Shown here: positions 11,565 through 22,100 of the stretch, piece by piece
Numbering within the stretch: the first letter of the stretch is position 1
Layout of the letters: every line of letters begins with the position of its first letter
Source: Allodiplogaster sudhausi
Lineage: Eukaryota > Nematoda > Chromadorea > Rhabditida > Diplogasteridae
DNA length: 64,000 nucleotides
NCBI GenBank assembly: GCA_945643635.1
Contig: CALZFC010000143.1
Coordinates: 256,001 to 320,000 of the forward strand
Reading direction: 5' to 3'
Made by a program: the position numbers and the translations under genes
The notes under the pieces: model-generated
The model's database searches: none
What the model saw: only the letters and a program-made list of their open reading frames with translations
What the model was told of the DNA's origin: nothing

Positions 11565-13932
11565 ATGAAGCATGACGTCATAGTCATCGGCGGTGGTCTT
11601 TCGGGTCTCGTCGCGGCGAGGACGCTGCTACAGAAGGAACCGGAGCTCAAGGCGGGAAATTCAAAATTATTAATATATCAGCAAGTTCGAGCTCAAAGCA
11701 TGATTTTTGGAAGAAAAAGAAATCAAAGCGAGCTTGTCTCTCCTAAAGAGACTGATGGTGAGCCAATAAATCTGCTTCCATAAAGTTCATGGAAACTACT
11801 GTTCGGTCTCTTACAGCGTGGGAAGGTGAAAAGTTTTCTAAAATTCATGTATACCATAGTTGTGTTTCTTACAGCGGGGAAAGCCAAGAAATTGACCTTT
11901 GGCGTTTTTAATTCAGCGGTACATATTTTTTTAAACAGATTCTGTAGTGCACAATTTCCTTCAGATTGCCTTGAAAATTCTAAAAAAAAATTCCTTAAAA
12001 TATTTTCAAAGAAAATATAAAATATATTAAAGTGAAATAGCGTAATCACAGGTCATCGTCCTGGAAGGCAGCAATCGCGTCGGCGGCCGCACCTTCACGC
12101 TGCAGCTGCCGTCGGCAGGCGGCAAGAGGGACGCGCACGACTTGGGCGGTAGGCTTTTCATTCATTTTTGAATTTTTGAAATTCCCGCCAAATACTTTCC
12201 CGCCATTTATATTCAAAATTCCCGTGCTTCATTAATCAGGCCAATGGATGGGCGGTCTGCACCTCTCGCTCGCATCGCTGCTGGTCGAGCTGTGCCTCGA
12301 GCACTTTCCGCAAGTGGGCGACGGCCTCCTCCGAGGCGTCATCGGACGCCCGCACATTCAGACGCTCGACGGGCTCTGGTCGCCAAAGTGAGCTGTGCTG
12401 CTCAAAGATATCGTAATCTAGAGATGAATCTGCTCAAAGCTACCGTAATCTAGAGATGAATCTGCTCAAAGCTATCGTAATCTAGAGATGAATCTGCTCA
12501 AGATACCGTAATCTAGAGATAAATCTGCTCAAAGATACCGTAATCTAGAGATGAATTTGCTCAAAGATACCTTAATCTAGAGATGAATCTGCTCAAAGAT
12601 ACCGTAATCTAGAGATGAATCTGCTCAAAGATACCGTAATCTAAAGATGAATCTGCTCAAAGCAACCGTAATTTAAAGCTGATGCAGCTCAAAGACACAA
12701 TATCTACAGCATATTCAGCTCAAAGTTACAGAATACTCGTAGACTTCTCTCCTTTGCAGCTTCAAGAGCCTCTCGGCGTTAAAGCGCGCATTCGTGGGCG
12801 ATCTGAACGACGCCGAGCTTGCGGACATTGTCCGCCTCTTTGGGAAGCACGCCGAGGCCGAGCAAATGGTGGAGATATTTAAAAAGGATTAATTTTTTAC
12901 CAGTTTGAAATATCACAATAATTATCTAGATAAACAAGATGAAAAACAAACAATTAAAAGAAATATTAATGTGTGAAAAAACCCGGCGACTATCGGTTGC
13001 GCGCAGATTGGCTCGGCGGCCGATCCGTTCGGCGGCAACGGCGCCTTTGCCGCGGCGGCGGACGCGCGGAGCGTCGCCGATTGGATCGCGCGCGAGGCCG
13101 AAACGCGCGCCGGCCGGGACATCTTCGACATTGTCACGCGCACCATCTATGGACTGCCGGCGAACAGGTCATCGATCGATCCAAATAACCATAAAATTGT
13201 TTTAAACATTTGAATTTTCCGCCTGCCTTCTGCATCTCAAAATGCATAAACTAATAATATGAGAAGCTACGATTCATGAGAATGGTCTTATACTTCAAAG
13301 TATAGAGCTGAATCATAGCGGGGAACCATGAACCCGCCGAGTGACAGAGTTCTGCCAACTTGCCAATAGGCTAACCACGCCCCCTTGCACAGAGTGAACC
13401 TGCTCTTCCATCTCGCCTACTCGCTCTCGAACGGCGGTATCATCCCATTGGTCGGCAGCGAAGGCGACGCGGCACAGTCGTTCCGCGTCAAGGCGGGGGT
13501 TCTATTCTATATTGGAAAAAATACGATTGGATACCCTTTGTCTATTGCAGGGAAAAAACTGTTTGCACTGTTTAAAATAAAATATAAAAAAAATGAATTT
13601 TTTAATTTCTTTTAAGCAATATATTTATTAATAATAATAAAAACCCAATTATAGGGAGGCACTCAACAGATCAGCATTCGTATAGCAGACGAGCTGGCCG
13701 AGCGAGGCGGCCAAGTGAGACTCGGCGCAGAAGTCGCCGCCGTTGCCAGTCAGGGCGAAGGGGAAGCGAGTGTCCGCCTCGTTGACGGCGAGGTTCTGCT
13801 CTCTTTCTCTTTCTCTCTCTCTCTCTCACTCGCTCTCTCGCTCTTTCTCTCTCTCTCTCTCTCGCTCTCTCTGCTCTCTCTCTCTCTTTCTCCCCCTTTC
13901 TCTCTCTCTTTCTCTCTCTTCCTCTCTCTCTC

Positions 13933-13968
<36 letters not shown>

Positions 13969-14835
13969 CTCTGTTCTCTCTCTTTCTCTCTCTTTCTCTC
14001 CCTCCTCCTCTCTCTCAGCAACTCCACTCCCGCCGTGTCATCGTGGCTCTCCCTCCCAATCAGTGCGCACGCGTCGCCTTCTCTCCGCCTCTTCACCCGA
14101 GCAAGCAGCGCTTCTTCAACGATTCCGTCCCGGTTCGAAGACTTCTTCCTTAATTCTTTCCTTGTCTTTTCTAGTTTTATATTTTTGCAACACCCGGCAT
14201 TGCAGAGCTCATTATCAGAAACAAGTGTGCAAGAACATGAAGAAGAAAAAAATACTTCTTACTTACCTATTCTCAGGGTCACATGGTCAAGTTCATCGCG
14301 ACCTTCGAGACGCGCTTCTGGATGAAGCGCGGTCTCAACGCCGGCTCCAGCTCTTCGGGCGTCGCGGAGATACCTTATGAGGCGAGTGAGGAGAGGAAAG
14401 AGAAAGAGTGGTAAGGGGAGAAGAGAGAATAGACACTGGCTAGAGGAGAGAGCAGGGGGTGAGAGAGAGAAAGATGCTGCATAGATAGTGAGAGAGAGTG
14501 AGTGTGAGAAAGAGAGCGAACATGAGAAAAGTTGCGGCTGGAATGAGAGCCCCTTTCCAGATCCGCCCAATATCCGCTTCCTACGACGCGACCACTGCCT
14601 ACGGTAGCCCGGCGATCGTCGGTTTCATCCATGCGGAGGCGGAGGAGTTGCTGAGTGATGAAGAGAGACGAGAGGCGGTCATCGCGGTGGGATTCGGCTT
14701 CTTTGGCAAAATGCCAAAGATATTTTAAAACTATTCTATGAAGGAAGCAACATTTTTTTGTTGTTGGCACATTTCCAAGAAAAATGCTGGAAGCCTTAGT
14801 AATTCTCTGGCGCCCACTTTCGTTCTCTGTCTTTT

Positions 14836-14874
<39 letters not shown>

Positions 14875-15969
14875 TTCATGCAGGACATGGCACGCCTCTT
14901 CGGTGCCGAGGCGCGCTCCGAGCTCATCTGGTACGAGGAGAAGAACTGGGCGCGTGAGCGACTCGTCGGCGGTTGCCCAGACATTGTGAGTAGGGTTACT
15001 GTAGTCTGGTTACGGTAGTCGGGTTACTGTAGTCGTTAGAGACTTTAAAATAATATTCTAAAGTATGTTTAATTGCAGAAGAATTCCGGGAAAAAATTTT
15101 CCAGAATTTTTTCAGATTTGTAAAAAATTTGTTAAATAAATAATTAATTCATTATTTAATTCCAGGCCGTCCCGGTGGGCGGAATGGACGCGGCGCTGAC
15201 AGCGCGAGACGTACATCACTTGACACACTTTGCAGGCACCGAGACATCCGTCGCTTTCAACGGCTACATGGACGGCGCAGTCCAGGTGCTCTCTCCCCCC
15301 CCCTCTCTCTCTCTCTCTCTTTCTCTGCTCACTCTGTCAAATCTTCATTTCTCTCCCTCTCGTTCTCTCTCTTTCTCCATTTCGTCCTTCTCTCCTTTCT
15401 CTTCTATCTCCTCCATCTCTAATCAATTTCCGCCTTTTTGACTCATTTGGATATATGAACTTTATCTCTAAGGGCTTTTGTGAAAGTAATACTTTTTCAA
15501 ATCATTCATTTCCTTAAAGGCCGGCCGCCGTGCCGCGCACGAAGTCCTTCTCGCCTTCCGCTCGCTGCACGCGAACAAGGCGCTGCTCTTCAAGGTTGAC
15601 TATTTTATGGTCTCAACGATTTTGTTACCTTTGTATTGTTGTCTGAACTATTTAACTTACTAATTTTAAATTAAGATTTACTCTATTTAAAAATTTTTTT
15701 TTATTGAATTTTTTTATTCAGTCTGGCAGCACTTTTGCTGGCTTCAAATGCGCGCAGCCTCCGAGTCGCCACTACCAGCCGCAGGTGGAAAGTGGCGGCG
15801 TTGTTTTATTTCCGATGCGCATGGGGGTGTAGTTATCTCTTGTCTGCGATTTCAGAAGCAGCAGACGCGTTCGATGAGCACCAAAATTGCTGCTGCTGCT
15901 GCCAGCTCGGCCGGCTTTCTCTTCGGACGCCGTCGTCCCGTCGGCGTCCTCCGCATCGTCAAGTCTTAG
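11565..15969 (+). CDS. Flavin monoamine oxidase-like protein, copy 1 (15 exons, 552 aa)
   Basis: FAD-dependent amine oxidase related to monoamine oxidase, expected to oxidise amines to aldehydes with release of H2O2. Exons: 11565-11651, 12052-12148, 12240-12387, 12760-12868, 13007-13167, 13393-13492, 13655-13792, 14019-14132, 14277-14381, 14561-14686, 14884-14985, 15166-15285, 15520-15594, 15722-15784, 15856-15969. They sum to exactly 553 codons including the stop. Motifs in order: FAD-binding VIVIGGGLSGL (residues 5-15), RVGGRT, substrate-domain segments such as NLLFHLAYSLSNGG. Then come LVGGCPDI, whose Cys matches the position of MAO's covalent flavin attachment, and HFAGTETS...GYMDGAV near the C terminus. 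The tail ends FGRRRPVGVLRIVKS without an obvious membrane helix, unlike vertebrate MAO. Introns 1 and 9 need GC donors. Intron 6 probably does too, though an in-frame GT lies 6 nt downstream. Two introns are almost pure CT repeat. Confidence 0.92.
12391..12735 (+). repeat. Minisatellite, 31-32 bp unit, about 10-11 copies
   Basis: Intron 3 of oxidase copy 1 is filled by tandem copies of a unit reading CTGCTCAAAGATACCG followed by TAATCTAGAGATGAAT. The first eight or nine are nearly identical and the last ones degenerate. The same intron in copy 2 (29700-29815) holds about four units. Confidence 0.9.
13315..13384 (-). other. tRNA-like relic in oxidase intron 5 (copy 1)
   Basis: The reverse complement starts GGGGGCGTGGTTAGCC and contains GGCGGGTTCATGGTTC. 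The better-preserved copy at 30326-30401 has a full B-box-like GGTTCGATCCC, and its 5' and 3' ends can pair with one mismatch. Here the B box is broken. It is probably a tRNA-derived pseudogene or a SINE head rather than an active tRNA. Confidence 0.35.
13793..14018 (+). repeat. CT microsatellite occupying an entire oxidase intron
   Basis: Between the donor GTTCTG and the acceptor CTCTCAG the intron is almost nothing but CT/CTTT repeats. Long LSLSL frames on + and RERE frames on - across it are artefacts of the repeat. The same intron in copy 2 (30811-31119) is also CT-rich but has an interrupting non-repetitive segment. Confidence 0.9.
15286..15425 (+). repeat. C-run and CT-rich tract in oxidase intron 12
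   Basis: Right after the donor there is a C run, then CT repeats, then a degenerate CT/TCC-rich region. The copy 2 intron has the same layout at 32436-32560. Confidence 0.8.
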
Positions 15970-16516
15970 AAGTTCACCTGCTCTGCCTTGCATCTCTTCC
16001 ATCTCTCGGTCTTTCTCACTTTCTGCCTTTCTCTCTGTGTCTGTGTCTCTCCCCTCCCTCCCCTTCATTTCTTCGATCAAGCAAGGCTTATTCATCTGGA
16101 TAAATCGACCTCTTCTTTCGATCTATGTCTCACACACATTTCATATCGAAGAGAAAGATTGCAACAAGCGAGAGTCGCTTGCATAATTCGGAAAGCATTC
16201 CGGCCGAAAAGACAGAGGCCCCGTACTAGAACGCATAACAATGTGAATTGCCACCTTTCACTTCTCACAAGTATTTGATTTAAATACCCACATGCTATAA
16301 TGTACTTTTGCACTTTCAATTTATATATCAAAAAAAACCAAAACTATTGTTCTTGATTTTTCATTATATTGAATTTTCACATTTCACTTCTAATCCCTTG
16401 CTTGCACTTGCTTTGTTCATTGAAAAGATTGAAAGAAATGAACCCCTGCTTCATCCTCTACCATTTAACATCAAAACCCTTCCTTCGGTCGGCCGACTCT
16501 TTTCTTAGTCTCAACG

Positions 16517-17736
16517 ATGGCTGGCGAGCTCATCAAGCTCCCCCCTAACAAGTTCATCAATTTCGAGGTGGATATTTTCTGACAATTATAGATCAAATAT
16601 ATGCAAAATTAAATTAAATTAACAATTATAAAAGCTATTGAACATTGAAATTTTTGTCAGCAAATTTCAAAACAAAACAAAACTATTTAATAATTCATAA
16701 ATTGCAGGCTATTGATGGCGTCTTCCGTGGAGATCTCGAAGTTCGGGAAGCTTGGAGACCTTTCAGACAACATGAAACACTCCACTCACTTGAAAGAGTT
16801 GAAAAAAGGCCAATGGCGTCAAATATTTTTAGTTGATTTGTTTGAAGCTGTGAAAAATTTCCTTTAATGAAAATGAAAGCAGTAAACTTTGACGGAAAAG
16901 GGTTGGTGGATAAGACTAATTTGATTTCACTCATCGTCGATAATATATGCAATTCAATCAGATCGAGAACTCGTCGCCTGGCCGGATCGGCTTCCGCGTC
17001 CAGCTGACCGCCGTGGACGACTACATCGTGGCGCCCGCGTCCGGGTTTGTGGCCACGGGCGGCCGCATCCTCGTCCGGGTCGAGCTGAAGGCGCGCGGCC
17101 ACTTCGAGCACGGCCACGTCTTTCTCGTCCAGGCGCGAGAGGCGGGCGCAGGTCTCTTTTCAAAAGAAAACTCACGTTTGAATTCGCGCCCTTTCACCTG
17201 GCAAAAGCTCGAGTGAATTTTTTTATTTAGAGAGACGCGAACATGAACAATGATCGCGAAAATTCAAGTAGATTACGGTTGCGTTTCGTGCTCCTTTAAA
17301 GTAGTAACTAGGGATTTTTTAATTCCAGAATAAAGATTTTTTACTTTGTGATTTGCAGAGGACAACGACCGCAAGGAATTCTGGTCGTCGCTCGTTGGGA
17401 AGCCGGTCTTCTCTCTTCGTCTTGGCGTCAAGTTTCCTGGTATTTCTTTGGAATCTTTGAGGAAAATTGAAAGAATAATTAATTAATTAATTAATTAATT
17501 GAATGAATTACAGAGCAGGACGAGTCGAAGATGTTCGAGCGGCTGCTGCAGCAGATCAAAGCACTGCGAGAGGAGTCGAGGAGGGCGAGGGTCATCATTG
17601 AGAGGCAGAACAGACGGATCGACGAAGTTTGCTCTCTTTCTCTTCTCTCTCTCTCTCCCTCTCTTCCGTCTCCCCACTCTCGCTCTCTTTTCTCTTGTCT
17701 CTCTCTCCCTCTCTTCCGTCTCCCCACTCTCGCTCT

Positions 17737-17784
<48 letters not shown>

Positions 17785-17804
17785 CTCTCCCCACTCTCAC
17801 ACTC

Positions 17805-17835
<31 letters not shown>

Positions 17836-17987
17836 TTCTCTCTCTCTCCCAGCTGACCGAATCCCTGAGCACGAATCATCCCTCTCTCGTGGTGCTCTTC
17901 GTGCTGGCCGTCGTCTCCGCCTCCGTCGCCGTCTTCATCTCTGCCCGCCTGCTCGGCAGCGACTCGTGGGCCATGCTGCTCTCCTGA
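16517..17987 (+). CDS. VAP-like MSP-domain protein with coiled coil and C-terminal membrane anchor, copy 1 (200 aa)
   Basis: Members of the VAP family sit in the ER membrane and tether partner proteins that carry FFAT motifs. Exons: 16517-16567, 16708-16740, 16962-17151, 17359-17439, 17514-17626, 17853-17987, exactly 201 codons including stop. The MSP domain runs from about residue 3 (LIKLPPNKFINFE) to about 119: ENSSPGRIGFRVQLT, then GHVFLVQ, ending LRLGVKFPE. A basic coiled coil follows (LLQQIKALREESRRARVIIE), then a terminal helix (PSLVVLFVLAVVSASVAVFI) as a tail anchor. In human VAPB the FFAT pocket uses Lys87 and Met89 in HKFMVQ. The aligned residues here are Val and Leu, so partner binding may differ. 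The intron before the last exon is a CT repeat. Confidence 0.85.
17627..17852 (+). repeat. CT microsatellite filling the last VAP intron
   Basis: From just after the donor to the acceptor CTCTCCCAG the intron is CT/CCT repeat, including an internal duplicated block (TCTTCCGTCTCCCCACTCTC, twice). Frames running through it on either strand are repeat artefacts. Confidence 0.9.
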
Positions 17988-19182
17988 GACGACAGTGCTC
18001 CCCCGGCCTACCGTATGCTTCCTTCCATGAGTCCGCCCCACAGTATCGTATCTCATGCTGTGTTCCTTTGCTCCCTCCATCCACACTCAACATTCCAATA
18101 TAATGGGTGGTAAATGTGCTTGAAGCGATTTCTTGCGTTGCATGATATATGCATGTATTTTTAGAACTTAACATCTGATCAAGATTAAGAATAAGAATAA
18201 GGATAAATCTATAAACCAAAAAAAGTATGCTTCGGTCGGCTTTGGAACCATGAGAGCTCATTTGAGTTGCACAAAATATAAGGAAGCTTGTTTCTTATGC
18301 CTCATTGTGACATGTTATATGCAAATTAATATATTTGTGGAGTACAAATTATTGACTCGGCAATGCCATTTACCGTATCGAAGAGTGAGTGATATCTTGG
18401 TCATTCTAAATTGAAGCCTTCCAGCCAAACTTTTGAAAGACTAAAAATATTAGTGCAGGAATTGGTGCTAAAAAAAAGCATATATGATACGTATAATGTG
18501 CTGAATGTGAAAAAGTGACATTTAAAAAAAGTGCAGTGCGCTTGATGTATGAATGGCTTCCTCGGCTGAAATGATTGCAACACAAAGACTCGGAATCTTG
18601 GGAGGCAAATACACAGCAGAGGTATGTATGTATGTATGGTGGTTAATATGGACATATTCACGTGTTCCGTCTCACATCGAAGTGAGCAGAGTAGATACCT
18701 TCACAATTATATTAATAATTTTATCTTTAAATTCTAAAATTCTTTTGCATACGTAAACCTGAACCCAATGAGCTTCTTATGAGATTAAGATTTCTAATGA
18801 AGACCTACACTGAAGACGCGTGCATAGCAAAAAGTGGTCTCTATGCGAAGATTCAGAAAGGTAGAACATGGATACAGATTATCAGCATCATGTGACACTC
18901 TGAGGGCGAAGTTACTGAGAAGGTTATTTATGTCAGGTTCAAAAGCGCAGCGCATTTTCAAGGGCTTCTTGGTTTTCAACAGCTGCCTGATCCATTCACT
19001 CAAATATATACAAATATGGCTTGAGAATAACTGGCGACGTCTTTCCTATACCGTTTTCTGCTTTATTCTATCAAAACATAAATCCGAAAACGGAATCTTT
19101 AGTCCAATGACAGGAAGTTTGTCGAGATTGCCTATAGTTCAGATTATATTCAGCATCTAAAATCTTTGCTACTTTCTTGATA
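17988..19182. other. Intergenic region between VAP copy 1 and cyclase copy 2
   Basis: VAP 3' flank followed by the cyclase 5' flank. There is a short GTAT repeat at 18622-18637. Open frames such as 18834-19160 (+) lack splice context or recognisable motifs. The matching part of unit 2 lies beyond the LINE truncation and that of unit 1 lies left of the window, so conservation cannot be used here. Confidence 0.6.
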
Positions 19183-22100
19183 ATGGACATGAAGATGCTC
19201 AACTTCTTCTGGATCGCGCTTCTGCTCGCCGACGAATGCGACAGTGTTCAGGTAGTAAATATAAGAGTACAATGATGACAAATTCTGATGAGGACCATGG
19301 ACATTTGTAAAAATTATTTATTTCAAAACAATAATCAAAGTGTTTTGCATAATAATAAAGAAAAGAATGTGAAAAAGATGATGGTTACAGCAAATGAAGA
19401 TTGGCTACTTGGCAGTCGAGAATGTCGAGCCGGGCGACATTGGCCACTCCATCACGGGCGGCGCCGTCTCGCTTGCGATAGAACGAATCCGAAATGAGCA
19501 TCTACTCGACGACTACAATTTCACGTCAGCCTCCTTGCTTTCCTTCCTGGCATCCAGAGATCATCATGTCAACCCGGCTCTTTATAGACATTTTTTTTTC
19601 AACATTTTTATTTATTTTTAAATCCATAAAAAAAATCATATCTAAAATATATATAAATTTAATGGAATTTAACGACCTCTAAATTGAATAGCATCAATGT
19701 GAGTAAGATTGATAAATGAGATTGTTCTACTCCTTGTGAATGAATGAATTTATTCCGGTATCACAAGTAATACACGTGGTAAACAATTAATAAATAGTGA
19801 TGATAATTTAACTCTAATAGAATTCTATACGGCCAAACACAAACTAAAGAATAATTAATAATGAAAATGTAACTACGACATAATTAGTGATGAGGTCTTA
19901 AAAAGTTTATTGAATGAAGAAGGGGCCCTTACAAAGAAGGCGTGAGGAAGTGTCCTTGTCCCCCTTCTCAGAGTCCTTGTCCGGAAGACAGAGTGCGCGG
20001 CGGACGCTACGGCCGGCGCCATGATCGATCTCGCACAGAACCATGACGTCGACGCCTTCATTGGCCCGCCGTGTAGTGCGTGTTTCCTTGGTTACTGTAC
20101 TCGTTTGTAGCTCCTCAGAGTTACTTCTGCCTAATATGCTTAGGTGTGATTCCGGCGGGCGTCCTTTCGACGGCGTACGCGCGCCCTCTCATGACATGGG
20201 GCTACAGCATCGCGGCTGAGCTCGACGACACGGCTCGCTTTCCTTTCGTCACGACCATCGTCCCATCGTCCCTGTCGTCAGTTTCTATTTTTATTTGTAT
20301 ATTTTATTTTTATATTTTCAATTTACAGACGCCAACTTCATTTCTTCGTAACTATTTAATTTGAAACATATAGTTTGATTACGAATACAGATAAGATCTA
20401 CTTGTGAGATTATAAGAAGAAAAGAAACATATACATATCTCCAGAATCGGCTACGCTTTCATGAATCTGTGTGCGCGCTATGGCTGGAATCGTGTGGCGC
20501 TAATCTACGCGCAGAACAGCGTCGGCTACTGCCAGAGCATCATGGCTGCAATCGAAGTTGGATAACACTTGCATTTGTTTTTAATTTCATCTCATTTTCT
20601 CCGAAATTATCCTTAGAAATTCAGACAAGCCAGATATGTACTCGATGAATCTGTGAAAAGGAAAGATTCGCCTTTCCATTTTTCAAAGATATAGAACGGT
20701 CAAATCATACAATTGAACAACGCGTTCATGGGATAAATAAAAAACTAAAATAAATTCAGGCTGCCTCAAACGACCCGGCCGCCTACAACACGACGATTGT
20801 GTATCGCGGTGTGCTGAGTATGGAGAACAATGACACCTACTACTCGCGCCTCTCCACACTTCGATCCCGAGCTAGGAGTAGGATATGAATCCTTGAAAGA
20901 ACTCAAAGAATACTCTAAAAAATTGCAGAAGGCTCATGGGCCGTAAAGTATTGAAAGTGGGCTGTAAAGTATTGAAAATATAATTTCAGTATTCGGCGTA
21001 TGCATGCCTGGCACACAGAAGAGGCTCCTCTTCGGTCGGCTCGCCAACGTCGGCATGGACACAGCCGAGTACGTCTACGTCATTCTTGAGCTCAGAAGCG
21101 TCGGCTTCGGCAAGTGCCCAGAAAAACATTGATTCAGTAGTACATCAAGAAAAGCATGATTCAATGCTGCTTCCTCTTCCAAATTTTGTACGCCCCTGAC
21201 TATCGAAGACAAATAATAACATTCAAATTTCAGGGCAGATTCGGCGGGCGCCTGAAGTTTGTAAGTTTTCTTATTGTTTGTTGCAGTTCTTGACTGCAGA
21301 TATATGTAGCAATTTTTAAAAGATGTCCTTTGCGAATACTGATGAAGCAGAATATCCAGCGAGATTTTAAAAAAAATGATGCGCATATAAAATGAATGCA
21401 CCTCGTGCAGTGCCTTCCGGTCTAAGTCCGTTCTGGGCGGATCCCGTCGGAAACAACAGCGACGGCCTCAACGAGCCGGCGAGAAAAGCGGCGCGAAGAG
21501 CCATTTCGGTCTGTTTCATGACTAAAGTGCATTAACTGGAGCAAAAAGTTCAGTTTATCATAACTACAGTGATGTACCGCCTAAATGGCCGATTTGGTAC
21601 GCTGCGCGCGCAATGTTCCAAATGGCACGCAAGTCGTCGCTCGTTGGGAAGTAAATTATATGAAAAGATCTTTATATATTTAGAATCCTCTTGTTTTGCC
21701 ACATCCAGCACACTATGTTTGACGGTACGGTGACCATATTTAGAGGGTTAAAATAAAGCTCAAAGATTAGAGCATGGCGCCATACTAAAACTTCCAAGTC
21801 ATTTTACTCCTTTCCAACTCATATTTGGAATGAAGTTATATTTGTGCTGTATGTGGAATATAATTTCCTTTTCAACGAAAACAGAATCAAAATGGTCCCA
21901 GGTGTCTGCGATGAGATATTTAATGCGCGCTGATTGGAACATTTCGGCCATTTTGGAGGAACATCACTGCACTTTTGTACATACGTATGTACATATATTA
22001 CACGTTGAATACGGCATTTACTAGTACAGGTGATAACTACAGTAATTGTTATCTTCATTGTGGCTTTTCTTATCAAAGAAATATGATTTCTTCCCTAAAC

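Larger units (their letters stand above)
11091..16845 (+). repeat. Segmental duplication, unit 1, oxidase-VAP segment (pairs with 28453-33907)
   Basis: Homology to unit 2 starts at GAAATTGTACTTTTGATG, before the oxidase. It runs through the whole oxidase gene and the first two VAP exons. It ends where the LINE fragment begins in unit 2. Exons are well conserved. Introns differ by many indels, especially the minisatellite and CT tracts. Divergence is visibly higher than in the cyclase segment. Confidence 0.9.

Noticed and set aside
12391..12735. CRISPR-like array
   Set aside because: Units are tandem with no spacers, in an intron of a eukaryotic gene. It is a minisatellite.
13715..14380. Long + strand open frame with serine/leucine runs, and Arg/Glu-rich frame on the minus strand
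   Set aside because: It runs through the CT microsatellite intron between two defined oxidase exons. The composition is a translation of CT or GA repeat.
17531..18103. 190-codon + frame and its minus-strand Arg/Glu-rich shadow
   Set aside because: The start is the VAP coiled-coil exon but the rest reads through the CT-repeat intron. Splicing at 17627-17852 gives the membrane anchor in the right frame.
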